Shown here: in pieces, positions 1-8,559 of the stretch | Layout: each line of letters starts with the position of its first letter | Position numbering within the stretch: position 1 is the first letter of the stretch | From: Mycoplasma sp. CAG:776 | GTDB lineage: Bacteria; Bacillota_I; Bacilli_A; RF39; UBA660 | Reading direction: 5' to 3' | DNA: 64,000 nt | Assembly: GCA_000438195.1 (NCBI GenBank) | Contig: FR903053.1 | Coordinates: forward strand, 1-64,000 | Notes under the pieces: generated by a model | Seen by the model: only the letters and a program-made list of their open reading frames with translations | Told to the model about the DNA's origin: nothing | Databases searched by the model: none | Made by a program: the position numbers and the translations under genes

Positions 1-927
1 TTATATTATGATGAATATGTAAGTGCAAAAGATACGATACTAGCAAATAGTAAAGTAAATGAAGGTCCACCAGATTTCAGTCAATTGGCAACAACAGATG
101 AGGGGATATATAAAGCAGAAGATGACTGGGGAGAGAGCTACTATTTTAGGGGAGCGGTAACTAATAATTGGCTAAAGTTTGCGGGATATTATTGGCGAAT
201 AATCCGAATCAATGGAGATGAAAGTATAAGGTTAATCTATAATGGAACAAGCACTCAGACAACAGGAAGCAGTACAATGATTAATAGTTCACAAGTATTT
301 AACTCAAGTTCAGATCGAAGTGAATATGTAGGATACATGTACACAAGTGGCCAGCAACATGGAAATACAACAGATAGTCCAATCAAAGATGTATTGGATA
401 GTTGGTATAGTAGTAATTTAGCAGGTCAAGCTGATAAAATAAGTAAGGAGGCAGGATTCTGTGGAGATCGAGAAATGAGAACCGGATATTCATGGAGTAG
501 TGAGTCAAGTAGTACAATTTATTATAAAGCATATGAAAGATTATATGCAAATAAGACACCAACCTTAAAATGTAGTAATAGTGCAGATTTGTATACTGTA
601 AGTGGAAGTAGTAAAGGAAATAAAGCGTTGTTAAATCCTGTAGGATTAATTACAGCAGATGAAGTATCCATGGCCGGAGGAGCGTATGCTCAAAATAATA
701 AGAGTTATTATTTATATAATAATCAATATTATTGGACAATGACTCCGATTTTCTTTGACAATGGTATAGCTAGTGTATTTTGTGTGGGCTCAGATAGCTG
801 GCTTATTGGCGGGACAGTACCTATTACTGGTGGTGTACGACCTGTAATAAATCTGTTGGCTGATGTTAAGTTAACAGGTAGTGGAACAAGTAGCGATCCG
901 TATGTAGTAGTTGGAGCTGAAAGCTGA
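1..927 (+). CDS. WRIIRING-type exported protein, 5' end outside the window
   Basis: The frame is open from base 1, so the true start lies upstream; 308 residues are visible. I do not know a named family. It shares a whole-length architecture with the gene at 45887-46867: a YYFRG motif, FAGYYWRIIRING, a VGYMY block, a single FCGDR, KCSNSADLYT, a GLITADEV stretch, YYWTMTP, and a C-terminal GVRPVIN plus LTGSGTSSDPYVVV. The Gly/Ser/Asn/Tyr-rich composition and sparse paired Cys suggest an extracytoplasmic domain. In my memory such domains sit behind pilin-like or signal-anchor N-termini in gut Bacillota, but that part is not visible here. It uses ATA and AGA codons more than its neighbours, which hints at transfer. 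A terminator follows at once. Confidence 0.75.
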   Translation, partial: LYYDEYVSAKDTILANSKVNEGPPDFSQLATTDEGIYKAEDDWGESYYFRGAVTNNWLKFAGYYWRIIRINGDESIRLIYNGTSTQTTGSSTMINSSQVFNSSSDRSEYVGYMYTSGQQHGNTTDSPIKDVLDSWYSSNLAGQADKISKEAGFCGDREMRTGYSWSSESSSTIYYKAYERLYANKTPTLKCSNSADLYTVSGSSKGNKALLNPVGLITADEVSMAGGAYAQNNKSYYLYNNQYYWTMTPIFFDNGIASVFCVGSDSWLIGGTVPITGGVRPVINLLADVKLTGSGTSSDPYVVVGAES

Positions 928-950
928 TGAGGAAACCTTATCAGTTTTTT
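924..950 (+). terminator. Intrinsic terminator
   Basis: A 9-bp stem (CTGATGAGG / CCTTATCAG, one G-T pair) with a 3-nt loop is followed by six T. It overlaps the stop codon of the surface-protein gene. Confidence 0.85.
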
Positions 951-951
951 A

Positions 952-980
952 TTGCTTTTTCTAAATCTTTAGGATATAAT
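952..980 (+). promoter_or_regulatory. SigA-type promoter
   Basis: TTGCTT and TATAAT are separated by exactly 17 nt, 28 nt upstream of the next start codon. Confidence 0.6.
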
Positions 981-1007
981 TAATATATAATAAAGGGGCT
1001 AGATAGT

Positions 1008-2333
1008 ATGAATAATAGTATGCCAAATAATAATGAAAATGGTAACAATAATGATTTAAATGCGGTATCATTGGGAAATATTAATACAGGTAATATAAAT
1101 GATATTCCTCCTGTGCCACCAGTAGAAAGTTTGAATTCTCAGCCAGCTATGGATAATTTAAATAATGTTGAAAATATTTCATCTACTGCTGTTAATTCTA
1201 ATATGTCTTCTGCTAATTCGATTCCGCCAGTAGAGCCTGTACCACCAGTGGAACCGGTAAGCCCTATTCCGCCTGTTGAACCAGTTGCACCTGTAAATTA
1301 TGATATTCCTGAACCTATAAATAATTTTAATACAACTCCGGTATTTAATGAAATAGGTACAGTTCCTCCTATTCCTAATGGACCAGTTATAACACCTCCT
1401 ACTATGAATACAGAAGAACCAAAGCCTAAGAAAAAAGGTAATAAGCTTATTTTTGTAATTATTATTGTTCTTTTAATTGCGGCTGTAGGTGTTGGAGTTT
1501 ATATTTTCTTAAATATGTCGAATAAACCTGCTAAAGTATCGGTAAAACCTAAAGAAGTAGAAATAGAGGCTGGAAGTGAAGTTTCTACCAATATTGAAGA
1601 TTATGCTACTTTTACAGGTATCAATAGTGCAAATTGTTCTTTAGATACTTCAAATATTACTGATACAAGTATTGTTAATGCAGAGTATTCATTTACTATT
1701 ACTTGTGGTGCAAATTCTTATAATGGAACCGCTAAAATTGTTGATAAAACTGCTCCAGTTGTAGTTTTAAAAGAAGTTACAGTTACAGTTGGTGGTGAAT
1801 TAGATCCAGATGATTTTATTGAAAGTTGTACAGATGTTACTGATTGTTCTTATGCATTTCGTGATGAAGAAGTTGTAAAAGGTTATTTAAACACGGCTGC
1901 TAATTATCATGTTGATATTATTGTAAAAGATGAGGCGGGGAATGAGGTAACGGTCACAGGTACGCTTATAGTTACGGAAGATGATGTTCCTGAAATGTAT
2001 CTTGATTGTGTTAAAGATAGTGAAACTTTAAGATTTGGTATTACAGAAGGTGAATTTACAGGTAGCATTATTCGTTATTATACTTTTACGTTTGAAGATG
2101 CAAATACTTATAATACTTTAAAAGCCGAGAATAAAGATAAAACAGAGATGACTTATCAAAATGTAACGGGAACCCCTAGTTTTAATGATGATAATTATAC
2201 TTTAACAATATCTTTAAAAGTAACGAGAGAGGAGTTAGAAAAAGAAATTGGAAAATCTTTACCAGATTCTTATGGTGAGCTTCGAGCTAGTTACATCAGT
2301 TTAGGATATGAATGTAATTTAGTACAACCTTAA
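1008..2333 (+). CDS. Membrane-anchored protein with Pro/Asn-rich cytosolic tail and Ig-like outer domain
   Basis: 441 aa with a type II-like layout. Residues 1-140 are low-complexity Asn/Pro-rich, with repeated PPVEPV-like units. A Lys patch (KPKKKGNK) precedes one transmembrane helix near 147-169. The outside part has Ig-like segments: a stretch ending in DKTAPVV, then VTVTVGGELDPDDF and DEAGNEVTVTG, as in bacterial Ig-like or DUF5011-type domains. Cys are paired within the outer domain. A distinct C-terminal domain covers about 330-441. The AAAGGGG ribosome site at about 992 fits the ATG. The gene sits in front of a two-component system, so it could sense or modify the envelope, but no function can be assigned. 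Confidence 0.8.
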   Translation: MNNSMPNNNENGNNNDLNAVSLGNINTGNINDIPPVPPVESLNSQPAMDNLNNVENISSTAVNSNMSSANSIPPVEPVPPVEPVSPIPPVEPVAPVNYDIPEPINNFNTTPVFNEIGTVPPIPNGPVITPPTMNTEEPKPKKKGNKLIFVIIIVLLIAAVGVGVYIFLNMSNKPAKVSVKPKEVEIEAGSEVSTNIEDYATFTGINSANCSLDTSNITDTSIVNAEYSFTITCGANSYNGTAKIVDKTAPVVVLKEVTVTVGGELDPDDFIESCTDVTDCSYAFRDEEVVKGYLNTAANYHVDIIVKDEAGNEVTVTGTLIVTEDDVPEMYLDCVKDSETLRFGITEGEFTGSIIRYYTFTFEDANTYNTLKAENKDKTEMTYQNVTGTPSFNDDNYTLTISLKVTREELEKEIGKSLPDSYGELRASYISLGYECNLVQP

Positions 2334-2346
2334 TGGTTGTTTTTTT
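2324..2346 (+). terminator. Intrinsic terminator overlapping the stop codon
   Basis: ACAACC TTAA TGGTTGT followed by a T run; the stem contains the last codons of the upstream gene. Confidence 0.75.
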
Positions 2347-2399
2347 CATTTATTTTTCACAAATTTGTTATAATATAATTGTATTTGGAGATGATTATT

Positions 2400-3068
2400 A
2401 TGAAAATTTTGATATGTGATGATGAAATATTGATACGAAATGTTATTAAAGAGTATTTATTGCTGGAAAATTATGTTGTTTTGGAAGCTGAGAATGGTTT
2501 AGAAGCAGTCGATGTTGTTAAAAATAATGATGTTGATTTAGTTGTTATGGATATTATGATGCCTAAGATGGATGGATACCAGGCTGTAAAAGAGATAAAA
2601 AAAATAAAAGATGTTCCTTTTATTATGTTATCGGCTCGTAATGAAGAATTTGATAAATTGATAGGATTTGATATTGGGGTAGATGATTATGTTACTAAAC
2701 CTTTTTCACCAAAAGAGTTAATTGCTAGAATTAAAGCTGTAACTAAAAGAACAAGACTCGACAATGTAACTTATCAATATGAAACTTTAGTGTTAGATGA
2801 TCTTGCTCATGAGGTTACGATAGATGGTAACTTAGTTGTTTTAACGCCAAAAGAGTATGAACTACTGAAATATTTAATGCAAAATAAAAATATTGCTTTA
2901 TCTAGAGATACTATTTTATCTAATATTTGGGGTTATGATTTTTATGGTGATGAAAGAACAGTAGATACACATGTTAAAACTCTTCGAAATAATTTAGGTA
3001 AATATCGTGATGTTATTAAAACTGTTCGAGGAATGGGGTATAAATTCGATGCTAAAGAAAAAGGTTAG
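2400..3068 (+). CDS. OmpR/PhoB-family response regulator
   Basis: 222 aa. The receiver domain has the acidic pair D7-D8, phospho-acceptor D51 in VVMDIMMPKMDG, and the TKPF switch lysine. The C-terminal winged helix ends with VRGMGYKF, typical of the OmpR/PhoB class. I chose the ATG at 2400 because GGAG lies 9 nt upstream; a longer TTG start at 2379 would begin over the ribosome site. A TATAAT box lies at 2369-2374. It overlaps the downstream histidine kinase, its obvious phospho-donor. Targets cannot be read from the sequence. Confidence 0.95.
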   Translation: MKILICDDEILIRNVIKEYLLLENYVVLEAENGLEAVDVVKNNDVDLVVMDIMMPKMDGYQAVKEIKKIKDVPFIMLSARNEEFDKLIGFDIGVDDYVTKPFSPKELIARIKAVTKRTRLDNVTYQYETLVLDDLAHEVTIDGNLVVLTPKEYELLKYLMQNKNIALSRDTILSNIWGYDFYGDERTVDTHVKTLRNNLGKYRDVIKTVRGMGYKFDAKEKG

Positions 3069-4434
3069 TAGTATTAATTTTAAAACACTTTTATATTTAG
3101 TTATTTTTAGTGTTACACTTCTTTTATTACTTCTTTTTTCTCAAAATATTTTGCTTAAATTTTCTTATGAACATTATCAAGAAAGTAAGATGAAAGAAAT
3201 TATTCGTAATATTCATAGTTTATCTTCTGATGAACTTGTTTCAGAACTTGAAAGTGTTGCTTATGATAACAGTGTTTGTATTCAATATACTTTGAATTCG
3301 GGAGATAAGATTCTTTATAATACTTTGATGGTAGGTTGTGGTTTAAATAAAAATAATAATCAAATTACTAATTTGATGAATGATGCGATGGAAAGTGTTA
3401 AAGATACGTCTAATATTAAGCTTATTAATAATGTTTCTGATACAAAAGCTTTATTATCAGGAATTCGAGTAGATGATGGATATGTTTTTGTTTATTCTAA
3501 TTTAGAAGACTTAGATGGAGCAAATATTGTTCTTAAAGGTCAGCTTATTTATATTACACTTATTATTATTGTATTAGCTTGCTTTATTTCTTACTTTTTA
3601 TCTATTAAAATTACTAGACCAATTACTAATATTACTAAAAAAGCAAAAGAACTTGGTGAAGGAAGATATGATATTGAATTTGAGCGAAGTGATGTTTTGG
3701 AAATCGATGAACTTGCTAATACTCTTAATCATGTAGAAAAAGATTTATCAAGAATCGATGAACTTAGAAGAGATTTAATGGCTAATGTTAGTCATGATTT
3801 AAAAACACCACTTACGATGATTCGAGCTTATGCCGAAATGGTAAGAGATATTTCTTATAAAGATAAAGATAAAATGAATAAAGACTTAAATGTTATTATT
3901 GAAGAGACTGAAAGATTAAATGTTTTAGTTAATGATATTTTGGATTTATCTAAAATGCAAGCTGATGCTGATACACTTACGATAGAAGAATTTGATTTAT
4001 GTGAAGTTATTCATGAAGTTATGAAGCGTTATGATATTCTTAAAACTACAGAAGATTATGAATTTATTGTTAAATTGCCAGAAAAAGCTATTGTTAAAGC
4101 TGATCGAAGTAAAATTATGCAAGTTATTTACAATTTAGTTAATAATGCTATTAATTATACTGGTGATGATAAAAAAGTTTATATTACTTTAACGGAAAGT
4201 AAAAAAGAGTATTTATTTGAGGTCAAAGATACAGGTAAAGGAATTAAGAAGGAAGAAATTCCGTATATTTGGGATAAATATTATAAAAAAGATAAGAAAC
4301 ATCAAAGAAATGTTGTATCAACAGGTATAGGTTTATCTATTGTTAAAGAGGTCTTATCAAAACATAAATTTGATTATGGCGTTAAAAGTATAGCTAAAAA
4401 GGGAACAACTTTCTATTTTAAGATTAAAAGATAG
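3049..4434 (+). CDS. Sensor histidine kinase, two membrane helices with HAMP
   Basis: 461 aa. TM1 lies near residues 9-33, an extracellular sensor loop covers about 34-170, and TM2 is near 175-197. A HAMP segment (SIKITRPITNITKKAKELGEG) is followed by the HisKA box with phospho-acceptor H249 in NVSHDLKTPL. The HATPase domain has an N box (YNLVNNAINYT), DTGKGI and GIGLSIVKEV. It overlaps the response regulator by 20 bp, so the two are translationally coupled. The GTG start further upstream adds 14 residues that look like readthrough of the regulator's frame. Confidence 0.95.
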   Translation: MLKKKVSSINFKTLLYLVIFSVTLLLLLLFSQNILLKFSYEHYQESKMKEIIRNIHSLSSDELVSELESVAYDNSVCIQYTLNSGDKILYNTLMVGCGLNKNNNQITNLMNDAMESVKDTSNIKLINNVSDTKALLSGIRVDDGYVFVYSNLEDLDGANIVLKGQLIYITLIIIVLACFISYFLSIKITRPITNITKKAKELGEGRYDIEFERSDVLEIDELANTLNHVEKDLSRIDELRRDLMANVSHDLKTPLTMIRAYAEMVRDISYKDKDKMNKDLNVIIEETERLNVLVNDILDLSKMQADADTLTIEEFDLCEVIHEVMKRYDILKTTEDYEFIVKLPEKAIVKADRSKIMQVIYNLVNNAINYTGDDKKVYITLTESKKEYLFEVKDTGKGIKKEEIPYIWDKYYKKDKKHQRNVVSTGIGLSIVKEVLSKHKFDYGVKSIAKKGTTFYFKIKR

Positions 4435-4499
4435 TGTAAATCTTTATTCTTTCACGGAAATTACACAAAATGTTCACAACCGTTTAGTATACTTAGATC

Positions 4500-4621
4500 A
4501 TGAAAGGAGAAGTGATAGTTAGATATTAAACATACACACTTTATAAACCTATACAAGAAAAATAACATATAAACTCAAACTCACACTTTTTAGGGAAGGA
4601 CTTATCTTCCCTTTATTTTTT
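4500..4621 (+). ncRNA. Candidate small RNA, copy 1 of a tandem pair
   Basis: TATACT at 4488-4493 acts as a possible -10 box. The predicted transcript runs to an intrinsic terminator at 4592-4621 (GGGAAGG / CTTCCCT then T-rich). It contains AAAGGAGA followed by GTG and a five-codon frame ending at 4529, and a 22-nt block at 4562-4583 identical to copy 2. No known RNA family is recognised. It could be a leader-peptide RNA or a trans-acting sRNA. Confidence 0.5.
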
Positions 4622-4694
4622 GCTTAAAAATAATCTCTTTAATTTTTCTTATAATAAACACTAAATGTTCATATTTCTTTTGTATACTTTATAA

Positions 4695-4819
4695 CATGAA
4701 AGGAGAAATGATAAAAAGAAAATATAAATAATACACCTTTATAAATCCTATACAAAAAATATAACATATAAACTCAAACTCATACTTTTGGGAGAAGAAT
4801 TTATCTTCTCTTTATTTTT
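4695..4819 (+). ncRNA. Candidate small RNA, copy 2 of a tandem pair
   Basis: Same layout as copy 1, about 195 bp downstream. TATACT lies at 4683-4688, then AAAGGAGA with ATG at 4708 and the tiny frame MIKRKYK. The identical 22-nt block is at 4761-4782 and a terminator at 4792-4819 (GAGAAGA / TCTTCTC then T-rich). The terminator arms have co-varied between copies (GGGAAG/CTTCCC against GAGAAG/CTTCTC), so the hairpin is conserved while its sequence is not. Confidence 0.5.
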
Positions 4820-4863
4820 GCTTTATTTTATGGTATTATTAGATAACGAAAGAAGGAGTTTTT

Positions 4864-6483
4864 ATGCAAACATTTATTTTTGGACATCGTAATCCTGATA
4901 CTGATACAGTTTGTTCTAGTATTGCTTTATCTTATTTATTAAATGAAACAGGAAAAAATACAGTACCTAAAGTATTGGGTCATTTGAATAATGAAACTAA
5001 ATTTGTTATGGATTATTTTAAGGTAAAAGAACCAGATTATTTGAATGATACTAAGGTTAGAATTAAAGATATTAAATATAATAAGAAAGCTATTGTTCAT
5101 GAAGATAGTTCTATTTATGATACTTTTTATCATATGCAAAAAGAAGGTGTTACGGCTGTTCCTTTGGTTGATGATGCAAAAAAATTAGCTGGCTTTGTTA
5201 CTTTGAAGGAAATTGCAAAATTTTTAGTTAGTGGGGATAAAGAAAAAGTTGATACTAGCTATGAAAATATTTTACATAGTGTTGAGGGAGAAGCTTTGCT
5301 ACGTTTTGATGAACATATCAAAGGAAATGCGATGGTTGCTTCTTTTCAAAGCAAAACTTTTCATGAAGAAATTGTTTTATCTAATAAAGATATATTAATT
5401 GTTGGAGATCGTTATAAAGTGTTAGATTATGCAATTGAAGCTAAAGTAAAATTAATTGTTCTTACTGGAAATCATTCTTTACCAGCTAAATTATTTAGAA
5501 AAGCTCAAAAAAATGAAGTTAATGTAATTATTAGTAAATATAATAGTTTAGATACTGCTAATAAAGTAATTTTAAGTAACCGTATTCAATCAATTAATAT
5601 TAACTCTAAACCAATTACTATTAATAATAAAGATTATCGTACGGATTTTATTGCTCTTGCTAATAAAGAAGGCCATACTAATTATCCGGTTGTGAATAAT
5701 AAAGGGGAATGTTTGGGTTTGCTTAAAGTTACTAATGCGGATAATTATAATAAACAGAAAGTTATTTTGGTAGATCACAATAGTTTGGCTCAAAGTGCTA
5801 TTGGAATTGAAGAAGCAGAAATTATAGAAATTATTGATCATCATAATTTAGGAGCAATTGGTACAACTGTGCCTATTAACTTTCGGAGTATGCCTGTAGG
5901 TTGTACTTGTACAATTTTGTATAATATGTTTGTCGAGAAAAAAGTTTCTATTCCTAAACATATTGCTGGTTTGATGTTAAGTGCAATTTTATCTGATACT
6001 TTGATTTTTAAATCTCCAACTACAACGGAGGAAGATATTTTTGCGGCTTCTAAACTTGCTAAACTTGCTAAAGTTAATATTGATGAATATGGTTATCAAA
6101 TGTTTAAAGCAGCTTCTAGTGTTAAAGGAATTCCGGTTCATGATCTTATTAATCAAGATTTTAAATCTTATAGTATTGGTAATAATGCAATTGGTATATC
6201 GCAAGTTATGACTATGGATTTTAATGAGATAGAAGAAAATATGGATGAATATATTGCTAAATTAGATGAACTTAGTGATGGAAATTATTTATGTTGTGTC
6301 CTTTTTATTACAGATGTTTATAAAAATGGCTCTTATGTAATTTATAATAGTAGTGCGAAAGATATTGTTGCTGATGCTTTTGATTTAAAAGAAACTTATG
6401 AAGGTGTTTATATTGCTGATTTAGTTTCTAGAAAAAAACAAATGCTTCCCGCTTTACTTGAAGTAATCCAAAAAAGAGTATAA
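4864..6483 (+). CDS. ppaC: Family II Mn-dependent inorganic pyrophosphatase with CBS and DRTGG domains
   Basis: 539 aa, close to the usual length of CBS-PPases and far above the ~310 aa of the plain enzyme. The N-terminal DHH domain starts with the metal-binding GHRNPDTD (7-14). A first CBS motif follows (about 70-125), then a DRTGG-like insert and a second CBS motif (about 245-300). The second half of the DHH domain has VDHNSLAQSAIG and the DHH triad near 323. The C-terminal DHHA2 domain includes a QMLPALLEVI segment. It hydrolyses pyrophosphate to drive biosynthesis; the CBS pair normally binds adenine nucleotides and tunes activity. GAAGGAG precedes the ATG. Confidence 0.93.
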   Translation: MQTFIFGHRNPDTDTVCSSIALSYLLNETGKNTVPKVLGHLNNETKFVMDYFKVKEPDYLNDTKVRIKDIKYNKKAIVHEDSSIYDTFYHMQKEGVTAVPLVDDAKKLAGFVTLKEIAKFLVSGDKEKVDTSYENILHSVEGEALLRFDEHIKGNAMVASFQSKTFHEEIVLSNKDILIVGDRYKVLDYAIEAKVKLIVLTGNHSLPAKLFRKAQKNEVNVIISKYNSLDTANKVILSNRIQSININSKPITINNKDYRTDFIALANKEGHTNYPVVNNKGECLGLLKVTNADNYNKQKVILVDHNSLAQSAIGIEEAEIIEIIDHHNLGAIGTTVPINFRSMPVGCTCTILYNMFVEKKVSIPKHIAGLMLSAILSDTLIFKSPTTTEEDIFAASKLAKLAKVNIDEYGYQMFKAASSVKGIPVHDLINQDFKSYSIGNNAIGISQVMTMDFNEIEENMDEYIAKLDELSDGNYLCCVLFITDVYKNGSYVIYNSSAKDIVADAFDLKETYEGVYIADLVSRKKQMLPALLEVIQKRV

Positions 6484-6521
6484 ATTGATTTTTTCGGGAA
6501 TAATAAAATAGAGGTGGCCTT

Positions 6522-7274
6522 ATGTTAGCACTTATTACTGGAGCTTCTAGTGGAATGGGAAGAGATATGGCTAGAATTCTTGCCAAGAATGGCTATGATT
6601 TGATTTTGGTTGCTAGAAGAAAAGAACGCTTACTGGAGCTTAAAAAAGAGTTATGTACTAATATTACAGTTATTAGTATGGATTTAAGTGTTTTAGATAA
6701 TAATTATAAATTATATGAAAAAGTAAGAAATAAGCAAGTTGATCTTTTAATTAATAATGCTGGGTTTGGTTTATTTGGAGAATTTTATGAAACTGATTTG
6801 AATACTGAGCTTAAAATGATTGATTTAAATATCAAAGCTTATCATATTTTAACTAAATTATTTTTAAAAGATTTTATTAAAAAAGATCAGGGATATATTT
6901 TGAATGTTTGTTCTAGTGCTGGTTTTATGGCAGGACCTAGACTAAGTACTTATTATGCTACAAAAAATTATGTTACTAAACTTACAATGGCTATTAATGA
7001 AGAATTAAGAGTGATGAAAAGTCATGTTCATATTAGTGCTTTATGTCCTGGTCCAGTAGCAACTGAATTTAATGAGGTAGCTCATGGTACTTTTGCTGTT
7101 CGAGAAGCTAGTAGTTATGAAGTAGCTTCTTATGCGATAAAGAAATTATTTCAACATAAAATGATTATTGTTCCTACACTTTTAATGAAATCCACTCTTT
7201 TCTTTAATCGATTGGTGCCATATCGTTTATCTTTATATCTTGCTTATAAAATACAAAAGAGAAAATCAAAATAG
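6522..7274 (+). CDS. Short-chain dehydrogenase/reductase
   Basis: 250 aa, normal for a classical SDR. The NAD(P)-binding TGASSGMG is at residues 6-13, NNAG is in the middle of the Rossmann fold, and the catalytic Ser lies in CSSAG with Y144xxxK148 (YYATK). PGPVATEF follows, as in this family. The Arg-rich VARRKERL after the second strand suggests preference for NADP. The substrate is unknown; the C-terminal VPTLLMKSTLFFNRLVPY resembles DltE/YqjQ-like members. The GAGGTGG ribosome site fits the ATG. Confidence 0.9.
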   Translation: MLALITGASSGMGRDMARILAKNGYDLILVARRKERLLELKKELCTNITVISMDLSVLDNNYKLYEKVRNKQVDLLINNAGFGLFGEFYETDLNTELKMIDLNIKAYHILTKLFLKDFIKKDQGYILNVCSSAGFMAGPRLSTYYATKNYVTKLTMAINEELRVMKSHVHISALCPGPVATEFNEVAHGTFAVREASSYEVASYAIKKLFQHKMIIVPTLLMKSTLFFNRLVPYRLSLYLAYKIQKRKSK

Positions 7275-7371
7275 ACTAGAAATAGCCTATTTTTTTGAAA
7301 GTGGTCCCAAAAAGTTGCATTTTTATAAAAACTTTTTAATTCAACTAATGGTTTGTTTACATTATCATTAT

Positions 7372-7399
7372 TTCCTTTCATAATAGAGAGTGAAAGGAA
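7372..7399 (+). promoter_or_regulatory. Inverted repeat covering the ribosome-binding site of the XRE gene
   Basis: TTCCTTTCA and TGAAAGGAA form a perfect 9-bp inverted repeat with a 10-nt spacer. The right arm contains the Shine-Dalgarno AAAGGAA of the gene starting at 7407. It could be an operator for the XRE protein or an mRNA hairpin hiding the ribosome site. Confidence 0.5.
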
Positions 7400-7406
7400 G
7401 ATTATT

Positions 7407-8210
7407 ATGAATGAAATGGGAAAATTTATTGCTGAGATACGAAAAGAAAAAAATATGACTCAAAAAGATTTGGCAAATGTTCTTTATGTTTCTGATCGAG
7501 CTGTAAGTAAATGGGAAAGGGGAAAATCGTTTCCTGATATTAGTTTGTTGAAAAAAATAAGTGAGGTTTTGGATGTTAGTTTAACTGAATTATTTAATGG
7601 AAAACGAATGGATGAAGTTTCTATAGAGAAAACTGATAAAATATTAGAAGATAGTGTAAAACATCTTAAAAAACAAAGTTATAAAAATATTTTAATTAAG
7701 GTGTTACTGATTATTCCAATTATTTTATTTTTCTTTTTTGTATTTTTGATCGTTGTTAGTGAATTTTATTATGGAAGTATTAGGATAGGTAATAAGACAT
7801 TAGATTTTCCAAATTTATCTAGTTCTGTTGCAAAAGTTTATTCAGATAAATTTATGGAAGCATTTAAAAATGAAGATTTCGATAAAATAGCTCATCTTTA
7901 TCGTTCTTTTGAGGTTGATGAAAAAATTATGGAATCTTTTCAAATATTTTATGAATATTATGATGTTGTTGATTATGAATATAATTATTTTTTTCATAAT
8001 GGTTCTAATTATACTATTGCCTATAATGTAGTATTGCAAGTTTTAGAAGAAGAAGTAGATGTTATTTTTTACATTGTTTCTTTAAATCAAGATGTTATTT
8101 TTAGTCCAAATATTTATGACTTTATTGATGAGGATATTATAAAAAATTGTAAAAAAATCGAAGATGCTTATTTGAATCTGGTCTCTCTAAGCTTTGTCAA
8201 TAGAGTGTAA
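7407..8210 (+). CDS. XRE-family regulator fused to a membrane-anchored extracellular domain
   Basis: 267 aa. Residues 5-60 form an XRE helix-turn-helix (MTQKDLANVLYVSDRAVSKW, then PDISLLKKISEVLDVSLTELF). A linker leads to one strong transmembrane helix near 96-118, and a C-terminal domain of about 140 residues is predicted outside. The DNA-binding half is cytosolic, so this looks like a one-component membrane sensor. I chose the ATG at 7407 because AAAGGAAG lies 6 nt upstream; the earlier in-frame start would run through the inverted repeat. The ligand is unknown. Confidence 0.85.
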   Translation: MNEMGKFIAEIRKEKNMTQKDLANVLYVSDRAVSKWERGKSFPDISLLKKISEVLDVSLTELFNGKRMDEVSIEKTDKILEDSVKHLKKQSYKNILIKVLLIIPIILFFFFVFLIVVSEFYYGSIRIGNKTLDFPNLSSSVAKVYSDKFMEAFKNEDFDKIAHLYRSFEVDEKIMESFQIFYEYYDVVDYEYNYFFHNGSNYTIAYNVVLQVLEEEVDVIFYIVSLNQDVIFSPNIYDFIDEDIIKNCKKIEDAYLNLVSLSFVNRV

Positions 8211-8268
8211 ATGAATTTTTTCCTTTACAAGTCTTTATTAATCATTTACAATATTAATAGGTGATACT

Positions 8269-8547
8269 ATGTATTGTAAAAAATGTGGTGCTGCTTTACC
8301 AAGTCATGGATTTGTTTGCAAAAGTTGTGGAGCTATGATGGATGAAGAACAAATTAAAATGCAAAAAAAAATAATTGATGAAAAAGAAAAAACAAAGATA
8401 GAAGTTAATTTATTTAGTGATCAATATCGCCAAGATCCGGTTAAAAGAGATTATACTAAAAGACAAGATAATAAATATTTGGGAGCTATAATAATTGTTC
8501 TAATTGTAATTATTTTGATTATTGTGGCAATATTAAAGGTTATGTAA
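8269..8547 (+). CDS. Zinc-ribbon protein with C-terminal membrane anchor
   Basis: 92 aa. The N-terminal zinc ribbon has two CxxC knuckles (CKKCG and CKSCG), a charged linker covers about 25-68, and a single hydrophobic helix sits at 70-90. This layout is common in Bacillota for small tail-anchored zinc-ribbon proteins of unknown role. GGTGATACT precedes the ATG. Confidence 0.8.
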   Translation: MYCKKCGAALPSHGFVCKSCGAMMDEEQIKMQKKIIDEKEKTKIEVNLFSDQYRQDPVKRDYTKRQDNKYLGAIIIVLIVIILIIVAILKVM

Positions 8548-8559
8548 TTTTTATTTTTT

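Larger units (their letters stand above)
4435..4863. repeat. Tandem duplication of an intergenic promoter-RNA-terminator unit
   Basis: This 429-bp gap consists mostly of two diverged copies (about 4467-4621 and 4664-4819). Shared parts in order are AAATGTTCA, GTATACTT, CATGAAAGGAGAARTGATA, CTATACAA, the 22-nt identical block, and a hairpin plus TTTATTTTTGCTT. No longer coding frame is present. Confidence 0.8.

Noticed and set aside
7311..7340. AAAAAGTT / AACTTTTT inverted repeat after the SDR gene as a terminator.
   Set aside because: It lacks a T run on either side, so it is not a convincing terminator.
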